Source: Paramacrobiotus metropolitanus
Lineage: Eukaryota; Tardigrada; Eutardigrada; Parachela; Macrobiotidae
Length of the DNA: 64,000 nt
Direction of reading: 5' to 3'
Assembly (NCBI RefSeq): GCF_019649055.1
Contig: NW_026570492.1
Location: 1 to 64,000, forward strand
Within the stretch, counting starts at the first letter, position 1. The number at the start of each line of letters is the position of its first letter. Made by a program: the position numbers and the translations under genes. Shown here piece by piece: positions 1-11,340 of the stretch. Below the pieces are notes generated by a model. The model had not been told where the DNA came from and did no database searches. It saw only the letters and a list, made by a program, of their open reading frames with translations.

Positions 1-88
1 ATAGTGTCTTATACCTACAAGAAATGTAAAGAAATAACGCTTGCACTACTTTGACTTTTGCTTTTTCTTACCGCCAATCTCGATCGAC

Positions 89-596
89 TCAACAGGAGCA
101 CGGATTTTTGCAGAGACCATGTTCCGAATTTGCTCCAACTACAAAGGCCACAACACCATGAAAACCAGCGTCAAATAATAAATTGAATTGTTTCGGTTCC
201 CGAATTACTGTGTAGGAACCTTCCATTCCGATTTTGACGGTGGAGTTCTTGAAAGGAACAGCTACCTCGACTGTCAACATTTCTGCAAAACAATACCATA
301 AAAAACATGAGAAAGCAAAAGAAAACATGAGATAAAATAAGAAAACATGAAAGAACATGAGAACACATATTAAATATGAGACAGGATAGAGATACGAAAT
401 GCGGCAACAGCACTCCACTTGCTCTTGCTACAAATCCATCAGTGTTAAAAACAATCGAACACAAACCACATGCAAAGCAAGGCGGCTTACCTTTCGTTGA
501 GTGGTTTTTGGAAGGCGAGGAGAAATTCGGGAAGGATGAGGAACGTGTGTGAAGGAGAGACCGCACAGTTAACCGTCTGCTCCGACCACATCGATG
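89..596 (-). CDS. Two 3'-terminal exons of an unknown gene
   Basis: Two exons can be read on the minus strand: 596-491 and 282-89. The first is preceded by an acceptor (GTTGTTGTTGCAG) and ends at an AAAG|GTAAGC donor. The second follows a TTGTTTTGCAG acceptor and runs to a stop at 89. The phases agree (35 codons plus one base, then two bases), so they join without a break. The last exon begins around EMLTVEVAVPF and ends in a Cys-containing tail. Upstream exons must lie beyond about 712; a long open stretch at 712-979 may be one. I do not recognise the protein. The intron between the exons carries a duplicated sequence that also lies in front of the first exon. Confidence 0.45.
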
Positions 597-711
597 CTGC
601 AACAACAACAGCACAGATAAAATAAGAAAACATGAAAGAACATGAGAACACATATTAAATATGAGACAGGATAAAGATATGAAATGCGGCAACAGAACTC
701 CACTTGCACTT
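331..711. repeat. Direct repeat of about 96 bp, two copies, in intron 3' parts
   Basis: The stretch at 331-426 is repeated at 616-711 with only a handful of differences. Each copy ends just upstream of a likely splice acceptor of the minus-strand gene (acceptors at 283 and 597). The pattern suggests duplication of an exon with its upstream intron half, or two insertions of one small element. The copies are rich in CATG-containing A-rich motifs. Confidence 0.75.
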
Positions 712-1162
712 GCCGCGGCCGCAAAATATTTCCTAAAAGCAAACAATATTGCTGCACAAACAAACAACGATGCAGGCCGTCAACACAGGTGATTCCACGT
801 TGAGTTCCACGCCAGAAACTGCGTAATCCAGTCTGCGTCCGAGTATCCAGACGGGAGAATGCTTCCGGTAGCACAACTAATGGAAACACACAATCAGATT
901 CCAGAAAAAAAATACTGCTGTTGATATCATGAGGTTCAAAAACAGTTTGCGGAAGAATATTAATCAGCATACAAAACATTCACACTACTCAAAAACCGAG
1001 AACCAGCACAAAATCACAAGTGGCGAACTCACCGCATACTTTGAATATTTAAATTTCAAATTCGAGTATTTACGGTGGAAGTCAACTCTAACTGCCACAA
1101 GCCCAGCAGTGGTTCCGTTTCGCCTTAACCATACATTTCTATGGCAGACAGTCCTGCACACA

Positions 1163-1275
1163 AGTCTATGGCAAACAGTCCTATACAAAGTCTACGGGAT
1201 CGTTATAACATACAGTCTATGACAAACAGTCCTATACAAAGTCTACGGGAAATTTTAACATACGAGTCTATGGGC
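1163..1275. repeat. 51-bp tandem repeat, just over two units
   Basis: AGTCTATG starts at 1163, 1214 and 1265, so the unit is 51 bp. The first two units are nearly identical. A shorter related piece (CTATGGCAGACAGTCCTG) lies just before at 1140. No gene overlaps it. Confidence 0.75.
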
Positions 1276-2475
1276 CGCCGTCCGTAATTGCTGCTAACTG
1301 TTTGTAGTTATTTCCTGTTAGCGGGCTGCGCGGTGCCCGTGCGATTGAAAAAAAAGTATCTGTGATGAAATGTATGATTATGTGCGATTTGAAAGATAAT
1401 CTACGCCAACAAATAAGCAGCAAACCAGTGTTTTGTACGCATTTGTGGATTAGAACTTTGTGATTGTCCCGGAACCCTATGATGAAGAGAATATCGCTCG
1501 GTTCACATTATTTCGTATTGTGGGAGGAAGCACTAGACATGATGCAGATAGAAATTCTCGCCCGTCAGATGTGCTCTCGCAGTTCGATGCGCTTTTTGGA
1601 GACCTATAAATTAGCTACGAGTAGGATTATACCTATCTGTTCTTGGATTACAAATCGTGCACGCCTGACGCCCCATAAGTCCGAGCCAACATTCTTGTAG
1701 GACAAGAAAGCTACCGTTACCAAAGATCTATTTAATTACGGATTCGGGAATGCAAGAAAATGCTCTAGTGCCTATGTCTTGCTATTAATCGGGCCAGCAT
1801 CCGATCAAGTCAAAGAGAGAGCTGATAAACGTTAAAAAATCAGGGGCATGTCGCGGAAACAAAAATCTTCTGACGTGTCATCGAACCCTCTAAGAATGAT
1901 TTATTCTTGTCGTAAAAACTGCTATGTTTGTGTTTTCGAATATTTTGTTCTTTATTAAGCCTAAACTGTTTACCTTTGTTTGTCTTTTATTAATTTTATA
2001 CTACAGGTTTCTCATGAAAATCGCCGTGTTTGATGCTGACCTGGTGTGTATTGCTATTGGATCTCGCCAATAGGAGGCTTTATTGTTACCGAGGCATTCA
2101 GTACGGATGCATCAAAAGCACTGCAACAGGTTCAGTCGGACTTCTCTTTGAAAAAAGTATTTATTAGCATGAATAAAGTATCACTCGGCGGGCGAATGGA
2201 GAAAAAACTGTGTCAAGCATGGACCGAATCTCAATGCCAGTTACACCATAATTAAATACGATAAGGAGCTAATATATGGGAATTCATCAATTAAGTTGGA
2301 ATATCTGCCAACGGAGTGATGACGTTATCATACATGTGATGACGTTATCATACGAGCTGGGTTTAGTCAGTTTGCCAGCCCACTCATTCACTCTTATATA
2401 TATGCGCATGATCGAAGAGTTATTATAGGTCGAGATCGAGCTTAAATTATGTAATATTTAATTGATATTATGTAA
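1276..2475. other. Mostly non-coding; one short coding-like stretch
   Basis: The only stretch that reads like protein is 1454-1609 on the plus strand (52 codons, after a GGATTAG acceptor-like site, starting NFVIVPEPYDEEN and ending in a stop). It has no start codon and no match I recognise. Around 2006 there is a second acceptor-like CTACAG followed by about 60 bases of open frame. The remainder is AT-rich without visible genes. Confidence 0.3.
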
Positions 2476-2479
2476 TGTG

Positions 2480-3105
2480 TGTAACGCCGCGCATTCTCTG
2501 TGCACGTGTACTTGTATACATACCGTACATATGCGCCTGCATAATATACCGGAAGTGGATCGATCGATTATCGCATCGATTACGTCTTCAAGGGCGCTAT
2601 CCCACATATCCGCATATCCGCATGCATATTCCCTTATCTAATTAGGCCTAAGTGCCGATGTGAGAACTGTGTCATTAACCGTCACTTAGCATGCATGTTG
2701 TATATGTACTCTGTACATGAGTTACTACCGTCTTAATGGAAACTGGGTTTGTTTGTGCAAGTGTTGGCATTTTATGACTTTCCATTTTATCCTGTGTGTA
2801 GAATCGTGGATTTTCTCTTATTAGTCTAATGCTTTTCTCAGTTGTGAAGTCAGTAGCGTTTTTCTCAAGTTTTGCTTTGGATCTGAGTTTAACATAATCG
2901 AATCTTTCTTGTTGTTGTCTTGTTAGTAAAGCTTACAAAAACCCCGTTGTCGCCGCCGTATCTAAGTGTACACGGTACACTGTAGATAGGATAGTTAGAC
3001 ACAGTAATTATCAATCCATCTTTATTCTCCCATTTCCCTGCGCGGATAAACGTTATCGCGCAGTCAGCAATACCAATGCATATCCACCACGTGTTAAGAC
3101 TAACA
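2480..3105 (+). repeat. 5' LTR
   Basis: The 626-bp repeat matches 11341-11966 with about five substitutions (for example C/A near 2523, T/A near 2823, C/T at 3100). It begins TGTAAC and ends TTAACA, the usual TG...CA ends. A palindromic GTGTACACGGTACAC-like motif lies at about 2966-2981. Confidence 0.95.
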
Positions 3106-3106
3106 C

Positions 3107-3119
3107 TGGTGCCGAAACC
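3107..3119 (+). promoter_or_regulatory. Primer-binding site, tRNA-Phe type
   Basis: One base after the LTR comes TGGTGCCGAAACC. This is complementary to the 3' end of metazoan tRNA-Phe (acceptor ...GGTTTCGGCA plus CCA), from memory of the tRNA. Minus-strand DNA synthesis would start here. The same 13 bases occur, inverted, at 47008-47020 next to a second LTR relic. Confidence 0.75.
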
Positions 3120-3327
3120 GGTCTGCGGAGGCGTAGGAGCATTGTCGTTTGGAATACGGTCATTAACTCTGCAGTTGGACATTGACCTTTATCGATTTGT
3201 GGTGGATATTCTAAGATTCCGAATAATCCGAGGTTGATTATTCTTGTATTGCTTTGGGAATTACTTGTGTTAACTACGGCGACTGTGTTATTGATTTGTT
3301 GGAGTGTACACGGTAACTCGCAACAAG

Positions 3328-4050
3328 ATGTCTAATCCAGGAGATGATCCTAATAAATCGACCGGCAGCCAAGCGCAGCCGCACTCCAACACCGCTATTC
3401 CCACCAAGGCGGATGCGACCGGCAAATCCATCGTGCTGGATTCACGTGCCCTGGCTGAAGAATTCATCTCCATTTAAGCAACCGGTGACACCAAGCCACC
3501 CCTGTTCCGTGGACGCGCGGGAGAGGACGTGGAGGGATGGGTGCGGCGCTTCCGCACAGTGGTCACGGCGTTAGAGTGGAAGGAAAGTAAAGTGTTACGA
3601 AAAATTCCGGTTTATTTGGACGGATTTGCTGCAACCTGGTATAACAAGGTCAGTGACGGCGGTAAGAAGCTGCCTTACGCCACTTCCGATGAGTTATTGA
3701 AGGCTATTATCAGCCGCTTCCAAACGGAAGATTACCGTAATCAGCTTAAGGTCAAGCTGCGTTTACGCAAAATGAAACGGGATGAACCGTTGGAAGATTA
3801 TTTTAATGATGTCATGACCTTGTGTGACAAGATTATTGCAGACATGGATGACGACGATGTCATCGAGAAGTTGAAGGCAGGCTTATTGCCGGAGTATCTC
3901 AGCAGACTGGCAATGACGCAAGCTGTCACGCCCATGGAGTTCCTCTCGGACATGCAGAAGGTGTCGGATTCCCTGCGCTTGGAGTCGAAGAAATCGAGCG
4001 ACGGAGTGGACGAAAGTGGAGAAGAAGGGCGACAACCGGCCGTGGAGTAA
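3328..4050 (+). pseudogene. gag: gag, capsid part (one internal stop)
   Basis: The ATG at 3328 opens the frame. A TAA at 3475 breaks it after 49 codons, and the same frame then continues to 4050. The middle contains a retrotransposon Gag capsid region (WVRRF...LEGFAATWY-type, with a basic helix around KLRLRKMKRDEPLEDYF). The frame ends before the zinc knuckle, which is found in the overlapping pol frame. The single stop is the only obvious lesion. Gag would form the virus-like particle. Confidence 0.85.
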
Positions 4051-7000
4051 CAATTATGGAAAAGGTCAGTACGGGGGCAATAGCGGCAATGGGAAGCCGT
4101 TTATGCGAAAGGTCACCAATGCCGGTACAGCGGCCGGTAACGGGGGACCTAAGCCCACTGACAGGCCGGTTAAGCGTTGCTATAATTGCAACGGTACGGA
4201 TCACATTCAACGGGATTGCCCGAAGAACAAGGTCACACAGCAGCCACGGAATACGACCGGAGCAGGTGCGCAGCAGGCGCGCAGTCTGTTGACCTTGGAC
4301 GATGGAGGCCATGCACCGGCCGCTCACAATCGGCAGCTGGGAATGGCATTGGACGCGGGTGCAACAGGGAGTGGAGGAGAACCAACCCTGGACAGTGGCG
4401 TTGCTGGAGGGACGGCCACTGGTGCCGGTGGACAGGCCGGACTTACTTGGTATACTTTTGGCCTTGGATCATCGTCGGATGCAGACCAGTCATGGAAGAT
4501 GATGCGGTGGTCTGGAGCACGCTCTAACGGAAGAGAGCGGGTAGTGCACCACAGCCGGGATGCAGCTGTGGATGGATACCGTGGTGACGCGGCATACACC
4601 CGATATCTCTTGGAATCCCAACGGAAGTACCGATTGAGCTGCATTGCAGCTATTCGCCAAGCTAACCGGGCTGGTGTTATGGCGTATGCTGTTGAGCATG
4701 ACGGCGCAATTGAAGTGCGCTCACGGATGTCTCCGAGGGAGTTCCGAAGCATTTGTAGGAGAGGGCTCCTGGGCTTTGACGCCCACACCTCCCAAGAAGC
4801 TACGCGCCTGGAAGCGGCGCGGGAGCGACGCTGGGCGCGGGAGCGCCGCAGCAGGAGCCAGTCTACTGAAGAAAGATGGGAACGGAGTCCATCTCGTGAT
4901 CGGAGGGAGCGAAGTTCGGCAAGCATGGCCAGCTTGCGTACGGAACGCGCCCGGTCACACTCGACGGTACGGATTAAGACGCCATGGGAAGCGGTTCGTC
5001 GGATGCAGCAGGAGTGCGCAGCGCGAGCGGAGCAAACATTCCATGGAAATTCCCGGCATGAGCCGCAGCCGGAGGAAGAGTACGCAGGATGCGGGAAGGA
5101 GGAGTGCAGCGAGCATCATGGAGGCGACCACCGGACGCAGGCATTGCGGCGCGCGATGGCATCAATGGAGACTCAGCACCCCGAGTCACCGCCTCCATAC
5201 TACACACCGAACTACAGTCCGCAGAGTCCAGACCCCGAACCATCGGATGGAGGATCGATCGGCACGACTGGAGAGGTGACGTACCCAATGTTTGATGAAG
5301 AGACGTCTGGATGGCGCGAGCCAGTGTCCACAACCGGACGGATGGAGCGAAGCGAGGTTCACATACCGGTGCACCAGTACCGGGTCATGCGCGCGGTGCC
5401 GCCGCCGCTGATGAAGCTGTCGGCCATGGTGAAGGATATGCCGAAAACCTATCTTTCTCCACTGGACATTGGAGGGACGGTTCCACTCATGGATATTAAG
5501 ATTTGTGGCCGACTTGCTACGGCGCTGATCGACTGCGGCGCCAGCTTGTCGATCGTGAACCAAAGCTTCATACGTGGATTAGGTATGGTAATGAAGGCAT
5601 TCGTTACCGATGTGGTTGTCGCTGACAACCGAACGGTCCGGACGTCAGGACGGATCACGCTGAATGTGGATATGGAGGGAATCCATGGAGACATCCCGTT
5701 CGTGGTTTTCGACAATTTTGGGGCGGGGATATATGACTGTGTCATTGGCTGCAACGTACTTCAACAGCCCGGCATCCTAGTGGACGTGGGCAACCGGCGC
5801 CTGTTGTTAGCGGCCGATTACCTGTTGCTGTCGGATGCCACAGGTAAGCCTCTATGTGAGAGTAATAGAGCTGCCCCTGTAGAGCCCCGGGCCTCACAGC
5901 CCATGGTAAGTAACCTTATGACCACACTACTTGGTCAGTCGACGGGTGCCGGCGTGGTCCACCACCATAGGTTGTTGTCTTTGCATCATGAGGACGGTTC
6001 CGAGATGGATTTAACCGGTTGGGACTTTGAGTGGCCTCAGATTCCCGTCGATGAATTCGATATTAGCGATGCCAATACACAAGACGGTGTGCTACAGATG
6101 CGGGAACTTCTCGAGGAGCTCTCAGACCTATTCCATACAGAAAGACGTCCACTCGGACAGGCCCGAGTCACGCCGTTCAAGATCGAGTTGCTCCCGAATA
6201 CGCAGCCAATATTCCGGAACCAATATCGGCGCGCTCCGCGCGAGGTGGGTGAAGTGGAGCGGCAGGTTCAGGAGATGTTGGAGAAAGGCGTGATCCGTCG
6301 AAGTCGGAGCCCATGGAGCTCCCCTGTTATACTTGCGTCGAAGGAAGGCGGCAAGTCATGGCGTCTGTGCGCCGATGTCAGAGCAGTTAACAACGTCACC
6401 GTTGCGGACCGGTACCCTCTCCCACGCGTGGACGACTGCTTACAAGTTTTGGCAGGTGCTAGGTATATGACCACGATAGACCTGCAGAGTGGCTTCTGGC
6501 AGGTCCCGCTGGACGAAGCCAGTAAGCCTATCACGGCTTTTCAAGCTGGACAGGGTTTCTACGAGTACGAAGTGGTGTGTTTCGGTCTGAGAAACGCGCC
6601 TAGCCACTTCCAGCAAATGATGACGGAAGTTCTGGCGGGGCTGATTTAGTCGGATGTCTTCGTGTATCTCGACGATGTGGTTTGCGGAACCTCTACACTG
6701 GACGAACACCTTCACCGTCTGCGCCAGTTATTCGAGCGGTTCAGAGAATATGGACTTCTGCTGAAGCCTTCGAAGTGTCACTTCATGAAGTCGGAAGTGA
6801 GAATACTGGGATTTACCGCCACGAATGAAGGGATACGTCCAAACTTGGACAAAGTGGAAGCAGTGATGAAGTTTCCTACACCTGTAAACCTTAAAGCGAC
6901 ACGGTCGTTTCTTGGTTTGTGTAGTTATTACCGACGCTTCATAAAAGACTTTTCCAAGCTGGCTGGACCGCTAACCAAGCTGACGAAGAAGGACACACCA

Positions 7001-9283
7001 TTCACCTGGGGAGCGGCGCAGGAGGACGCCTTCCAACAGCTGAAGAAAGCGCTTACGAGTGCCCCGGTACTGGTACACTTCAACGCGGATGCTCCTGTGG
7101 AGATCCACCCGGATGCAAGTGGATACGCAATTGGCGTAGTGGTCATTCAGAGGGATGGTAAAGGTCATGAGCGAGTGGTCGCTTATGGCAGCCGTCGCCT
7201 AATCCCGGCAGAAGTTAATTACACCACCACGGAAAGAGAGCTGTTAGCGATAGTGTGGTGGTGTGAAAAGTATAGGTATTACTTGTTGGGACGCCCGGTC
7301 ACCGTGTGGTCTGACCACCACAGCCTGTGCTGGCTATTTAATATACAATCGCCCAACAGCCGGTTGGTGCGATGGGCGTTGCGCCTGCAGGAATATACTT
7401 TGGTGATTGTCCACAAGGCTGGAAAGTCCCATGCGGATTGTGACTGCCTTTCCCGATACCCGCCTGCGCTGGATGGACCAATGGAGCATCAGGTATTCTC
7501 CATTCTACAAAGCGAGGACCAGTTGGATGACATTGCAGGACATGTGGACATCAAGGGCGAGCAAGATAAAGATGTGTTCTGTCAGGATGTTCTACGGAAA
7601 CTGCCGGAGGATCGAGTGACAAAGAAAACATTTACAGTCAAGAATGGACTCCTCTACAGAATCTGGAAGTCACATGGAGAGCTCCTGGAACTGTTGATCA
7701 TTCCAAAGAGTCTCCGTTTCGAAGTGCTACGGTTTGCGCATGATGATCCGATGGGAGGACATGTGGGTGTAGACCGGACTTTGGAAAAGATTCGCAAGCG
7801 AGTATTTTTTCCGGATTTGGTTGGATTTGTACGCAAGTATGTGGAGTCGTGTGCTGCGTGCCAGGCAAGGAATCGGATGACCCAGCGGACGCCGGGGTCA
7901 GTCCAGAGCTTCTGCCCTGATAGACCGTTCGATATTGTAGCGGCTGATGTGTTAGGTCCGCTCCCACGGTCTAAGTACATCATTGTGGCTACTGATCTGT
8001 TCACGAAATGGGTGGTGGCTAAGGCCATACCTGAACAGACAGCTACTGTTGTTGCAAAGTTTCTGTTGCACGACATCTTTCTGAAGTACTCAATGCCGTA
8101 TCAGTTACTAACTGATCAGGGTACGCATTTTGTCAATCAGCTCGTCGGGGAGCTGCATCGTTTGTTGGACATCTGACGTCTTACGACCAGTGGATTCCAT
8201 CCCCAGTGCAACGGGCAAGTGGAGAGGTATAATCAAACACTTGCCCATATGCTTTCGAAGTATGAGGATAAAGACCAGAAGACTTGGGGCACTCTCCTGC
8301 CATACGTCGTTTTAGCTTCGAACACGTCAAAGCATGATGTCACCGGATTCTCACCATTCGAAATGTTGTTCGGACGCAACCCCACCCTGCCGATAGACGT
8401 TGGACTACCGACAGTGCCAGAACCATTCAACGTGGACATCAAGGAGCGCCTGAAAGAAATACATGCTGTCGCTTCCGCACGGATAGAAGCGCAACATAAC
8501 TACGTGTATGGTAGAGATGACAAAGTGGATATCACCTATGGAGAAGGAGATACAGTCCTGGTTTTCAATCCAAGTGGTAAACGTGGATTGGCCACGAAGT
8601 TGTTGTCACGCTGGTACGGCCCGTACAGGGTGATTAGACAAACTTCACCGGTGAACTACGAAGTGGAGTCACAGGAAAAGCGACGCCGCATGAAGTTCGT
8701 AGTCCATGTGTCTCGAATGAAGGCATAATACGACCGGAATGAACTGTACGAAGACAGTTCGGATGACGAAGGGGAAGGATGGATTCCGATAGCACGAAAG
8801 AAATCTATATCTGCCAAGACTTCGACGCCGATTGGAGACGTGAATGATTGGGCACAGGAATTCGAGGATAATTACCGCGAGTTAGGATGGATGCCGGATG
8901 ATGAGGGTAAATTGGTGCGTTCACCGGAGAAGCCAGTTGTTGCTCGTGAAACCACCGGAAGGGATTCCAGCAGCAGAGATACAATGGACTTGGAACCGCC
9001 GAAATCGGAAGGCTATGCCACTAAGGAGCGGGCAGAGGCAAAGCCGGTTGAACCCGTTTCGGACGGAGAAGTTGTGGAGCAGCGTCGCTCGGGACGCACG
9101 ATCAAGGAATCGGACCGCCTGATTAAGTCAGACTGGGCAGATCAGAGGACACGAAAACCTAAAGTGGGAGACGCTCCTACTAAGCCGGTTAAGAAGAGTC
9201 CGCCCTCCTCAAAGGTCACGAAGAGTGCAACGGAGAAGGATGTCCCGAAGAAGTCGAGGAACACAGTCAACACCAGCCAGTGA
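4016..9283 (+). pseudogene. pol: pol: zinc knuckle, protease, RT, RNase H, integrase (three in-frame stops)
   Basis: One frame runs from the gag overlap to 9283, interrupted by TAG 6647, TGA 8174 and TAA 8726. In order it shows a CX2CX4HX4C knuckle (CYNCNGTDHIQRDC, near 4174), a long Arg-rich linker, an aspartic protease with DCGAS instead of D(T/S)G (5531), and reverse transcriptase with YLDD at 6665-6676, just after the first stop. RNase H (HPDASG, TERELLAIVW, SDHHSLCWL) follows, then the integrase HHCC finger and core Asp residues (AADVLGPLP, LTDQGTHF). The catalytic Glu (GQVERYNQT) lies beyond the TGA. A GPY motif (RWYGPYRVI) sits near 8615. The frame overlaps gag by about 130 bases in the +1 register; whether that is programmed shifting or an indel cannot be told. 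Confidence 0.92.
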
Positions 9284-9298
9284 ACGGCGGGTAATGCG

Positions 9299-11296
9299 AT
9301 GTTGCCGGGAAGGTACTTTCATCTTGCGTTGGCATTGGTCAGTTTGTGCTACCTCATGGCGCCAGCGGAGGCTATTACCATGAAAGTCTGCGATTGCACA
9401 AGACCACAGTTCATGGGTGTCGTCGACTTCGAGGAACTTTTGAAGTGTCCAACGATGCCGCAACGAATTTCCGGGATACCTATTCAGTTTGATCTGTACA
9501 TGGAGCGTGATGCGAGCAAAACATTTAGTGGTTACGTCTGTCGTACGTAGGAAGAAGTACTCACCATCGACGAGACAGTAATCTGGACGACGGATGCGAA
9601 GAGGACAACCCGTCAGCTCATCACCAGTCCACAGGACTGCTGGATGATGGTGCAAACACGACGTTGTGGAGAAAGTGTTCTGCAGCAGCTTGGAAAAGTT
9701 TGGATTTATCATACAGAGCCTGTCGGTGTAGGCTCATGGAATTCGCAAAAGAATTTTACCACGCGGAATTGCGAACTTGAAGAGGTTACGTTAGAACAGG
9801 AATGTGACGGATGCCCTGTTATGTCAATAACGGGAGAGATAGCGAATGGACGGAAAGTTGGATACTCTATTCAAGGAATGCGTACGTATGTCTGGAGCGA
9901 TCAAGGTGCTGGAATAAAGCCTTGTGACGTTAGCCGTTTTGCTCGGCGTAACGGGACGCTATTTCAAGATAAGGATAGTCTTCGCGTTCGCGACAAAGAG
10001 CATCAGTTGGATTTTGTCTTGGGAGAACGTGAGACATTGTGCGACACGGCACTGCCAGATATATATACGGTTATTGGAGAAGCCGGAATGCATATGTACG
10101 TACTGGACAGAGATGGTAAACTTTTCGAGGAATTGTCTACGCCTGCCCCTACAAAGATAACTCCACGCCGGAAGTCAAAGAAGACTACGAAGTTTCCGAC
10201 GATTATGGTGAAGAAACGTGGTAAGCCACGTGAGAAGCGAGGTTTTGGAACTGCCTCACCGACTGGATTCTACGACTACAGTAGTCAAGTACATAATGGA
10301 TCGAAACCCACGCCGCCAACAATGAGTCTACAGCAGATAATAACTGCTCACATGCAGTATTTGTCTGATAACGTTGTGGATCATGAGAATCAGTTAGCGG
10401 ATGCTGTGAATAATTTGCATTGCCGGTTGAATCGAAACCGCATTGTAGATTTATTTGCGCTGTCGACAATTTCTGGGATTTTAGCTGCACGAAGTATGGA
10501 AATGTTGAACTGTCAGAGTCTACAGGTATTTGGGACAGCTGGCGTAATTCGTCAGTGTCGACAGTTGGAGTTGGATTTCTTGGTTGCGAACGATAGCCAT
10601 TGCGGACCACAGCCGCGCGCCGACGATTGGTCAATATCGCCGGATGGATGCTTACTAGTTCCATATCAGCGATGCCTCTGGAAGACGAGTATTGTCAACT
10701 TTAATGGGATGCCTTACGAATCTCGGAATGGACAATGGATTCGTGTGAAACCGACAAGGAAGTTGGAGCGACACATTTTGGCTCACCATTTTCGACAAAG
10801 TGTGGATGTATCTGGAGTACTTCTACAGTCAGCGATGGATAAGGAACATTCGCTTACGTTTTCGCTTCTCGGACAGTTAGCGGGAATGATGGAACAGCAG
10901 GGCATTGGAGATGTTGGAATTTTAGTTGAATCGAATAGTAAAACCGGCCAAATTCCTGACATAATTAATCGCATTGCTTGGCTTAAGAGTTTAGGCGGCA
11001 GCATAATCACTGTAGTGATTGTGGTTGTGATTGTGTATGTGTGCATACAGTTTAAGATACATTTATTGATTTTCGGGTGTTTTCGCCGCATAGGAAATCG
11101 TGTGCGACCGCGACCGTCTACTATTGTTACGGCGAGTGAACTTACACCACTACGATCTGAAAACACAGGACAGGAGGAGCGTGTGAATGGAACAGCTCCA
11201 CCGGAAGTGCGCATAGCACTGGACACCCAACGGGTCACTTACACACCGCGACCGGATTCTCGGGATGGATTCCGTGTCATTGGGAATACGGATTAG
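9299..11296 (+). pseudogene. env: env-like membrane glycoprotein (one in-frame stop)
   Basis: The ATG at 9299 starts a typical signal peptide (about 25 residues, hydrophobic LALALVSLCYLMA). A TAG at 9548 breaks the frame after 83 codons; the same frame then runs to 11296. A furin-type site (REKR, codons 10229-10240) is followed by GFG, suitable for a fusion region. A single membrane helix lies at about 10996-11055, followed by a short cytoplasmic tail with a basic start. The pattern of a CGPQP string, a DG, a Cys-x-Trp, and VNFNG near 10605-10725 resembles, from memory, the glycoproteins of chuvirus-like viruses and some env-bearing invertebrate elements. That assignment is an inference. It would mediate membrane fusion if intact. 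Confidence 0.8.
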
Positions 11297-11327
11297 GACG
11301 ATGAGGACGAGCGAGGACGTCGTCTTT

Positions 11328-11337
11328 AAGGAGAGGG
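11328..11337 (+). promoter_or_regulatory. Polypurine tract
   Basis: AAGGAGAGGG ends three bases before the 3' LTR (CAA, then TGTAAC). This is the expected place for plus-strand priming. Confidence 0.7.
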
Positions 11338-11340
11338 CAA

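Noticed and set aside
171-767. 198-codon minus frame reading through the intron repeats
   Set aside because: It crosses both likely introns and their acceptors and repeats itself because of the DNA repeat; the spliced reading is simpler.
4324-4926. 200-codon minus frame inside pol
   Set aside because: Antisense shadow of the Arg-rich linker of pol.
9209-9712. 167-codon minus frame over the env start
   Set aside because: Antisense to env with signal peptide; no family features.
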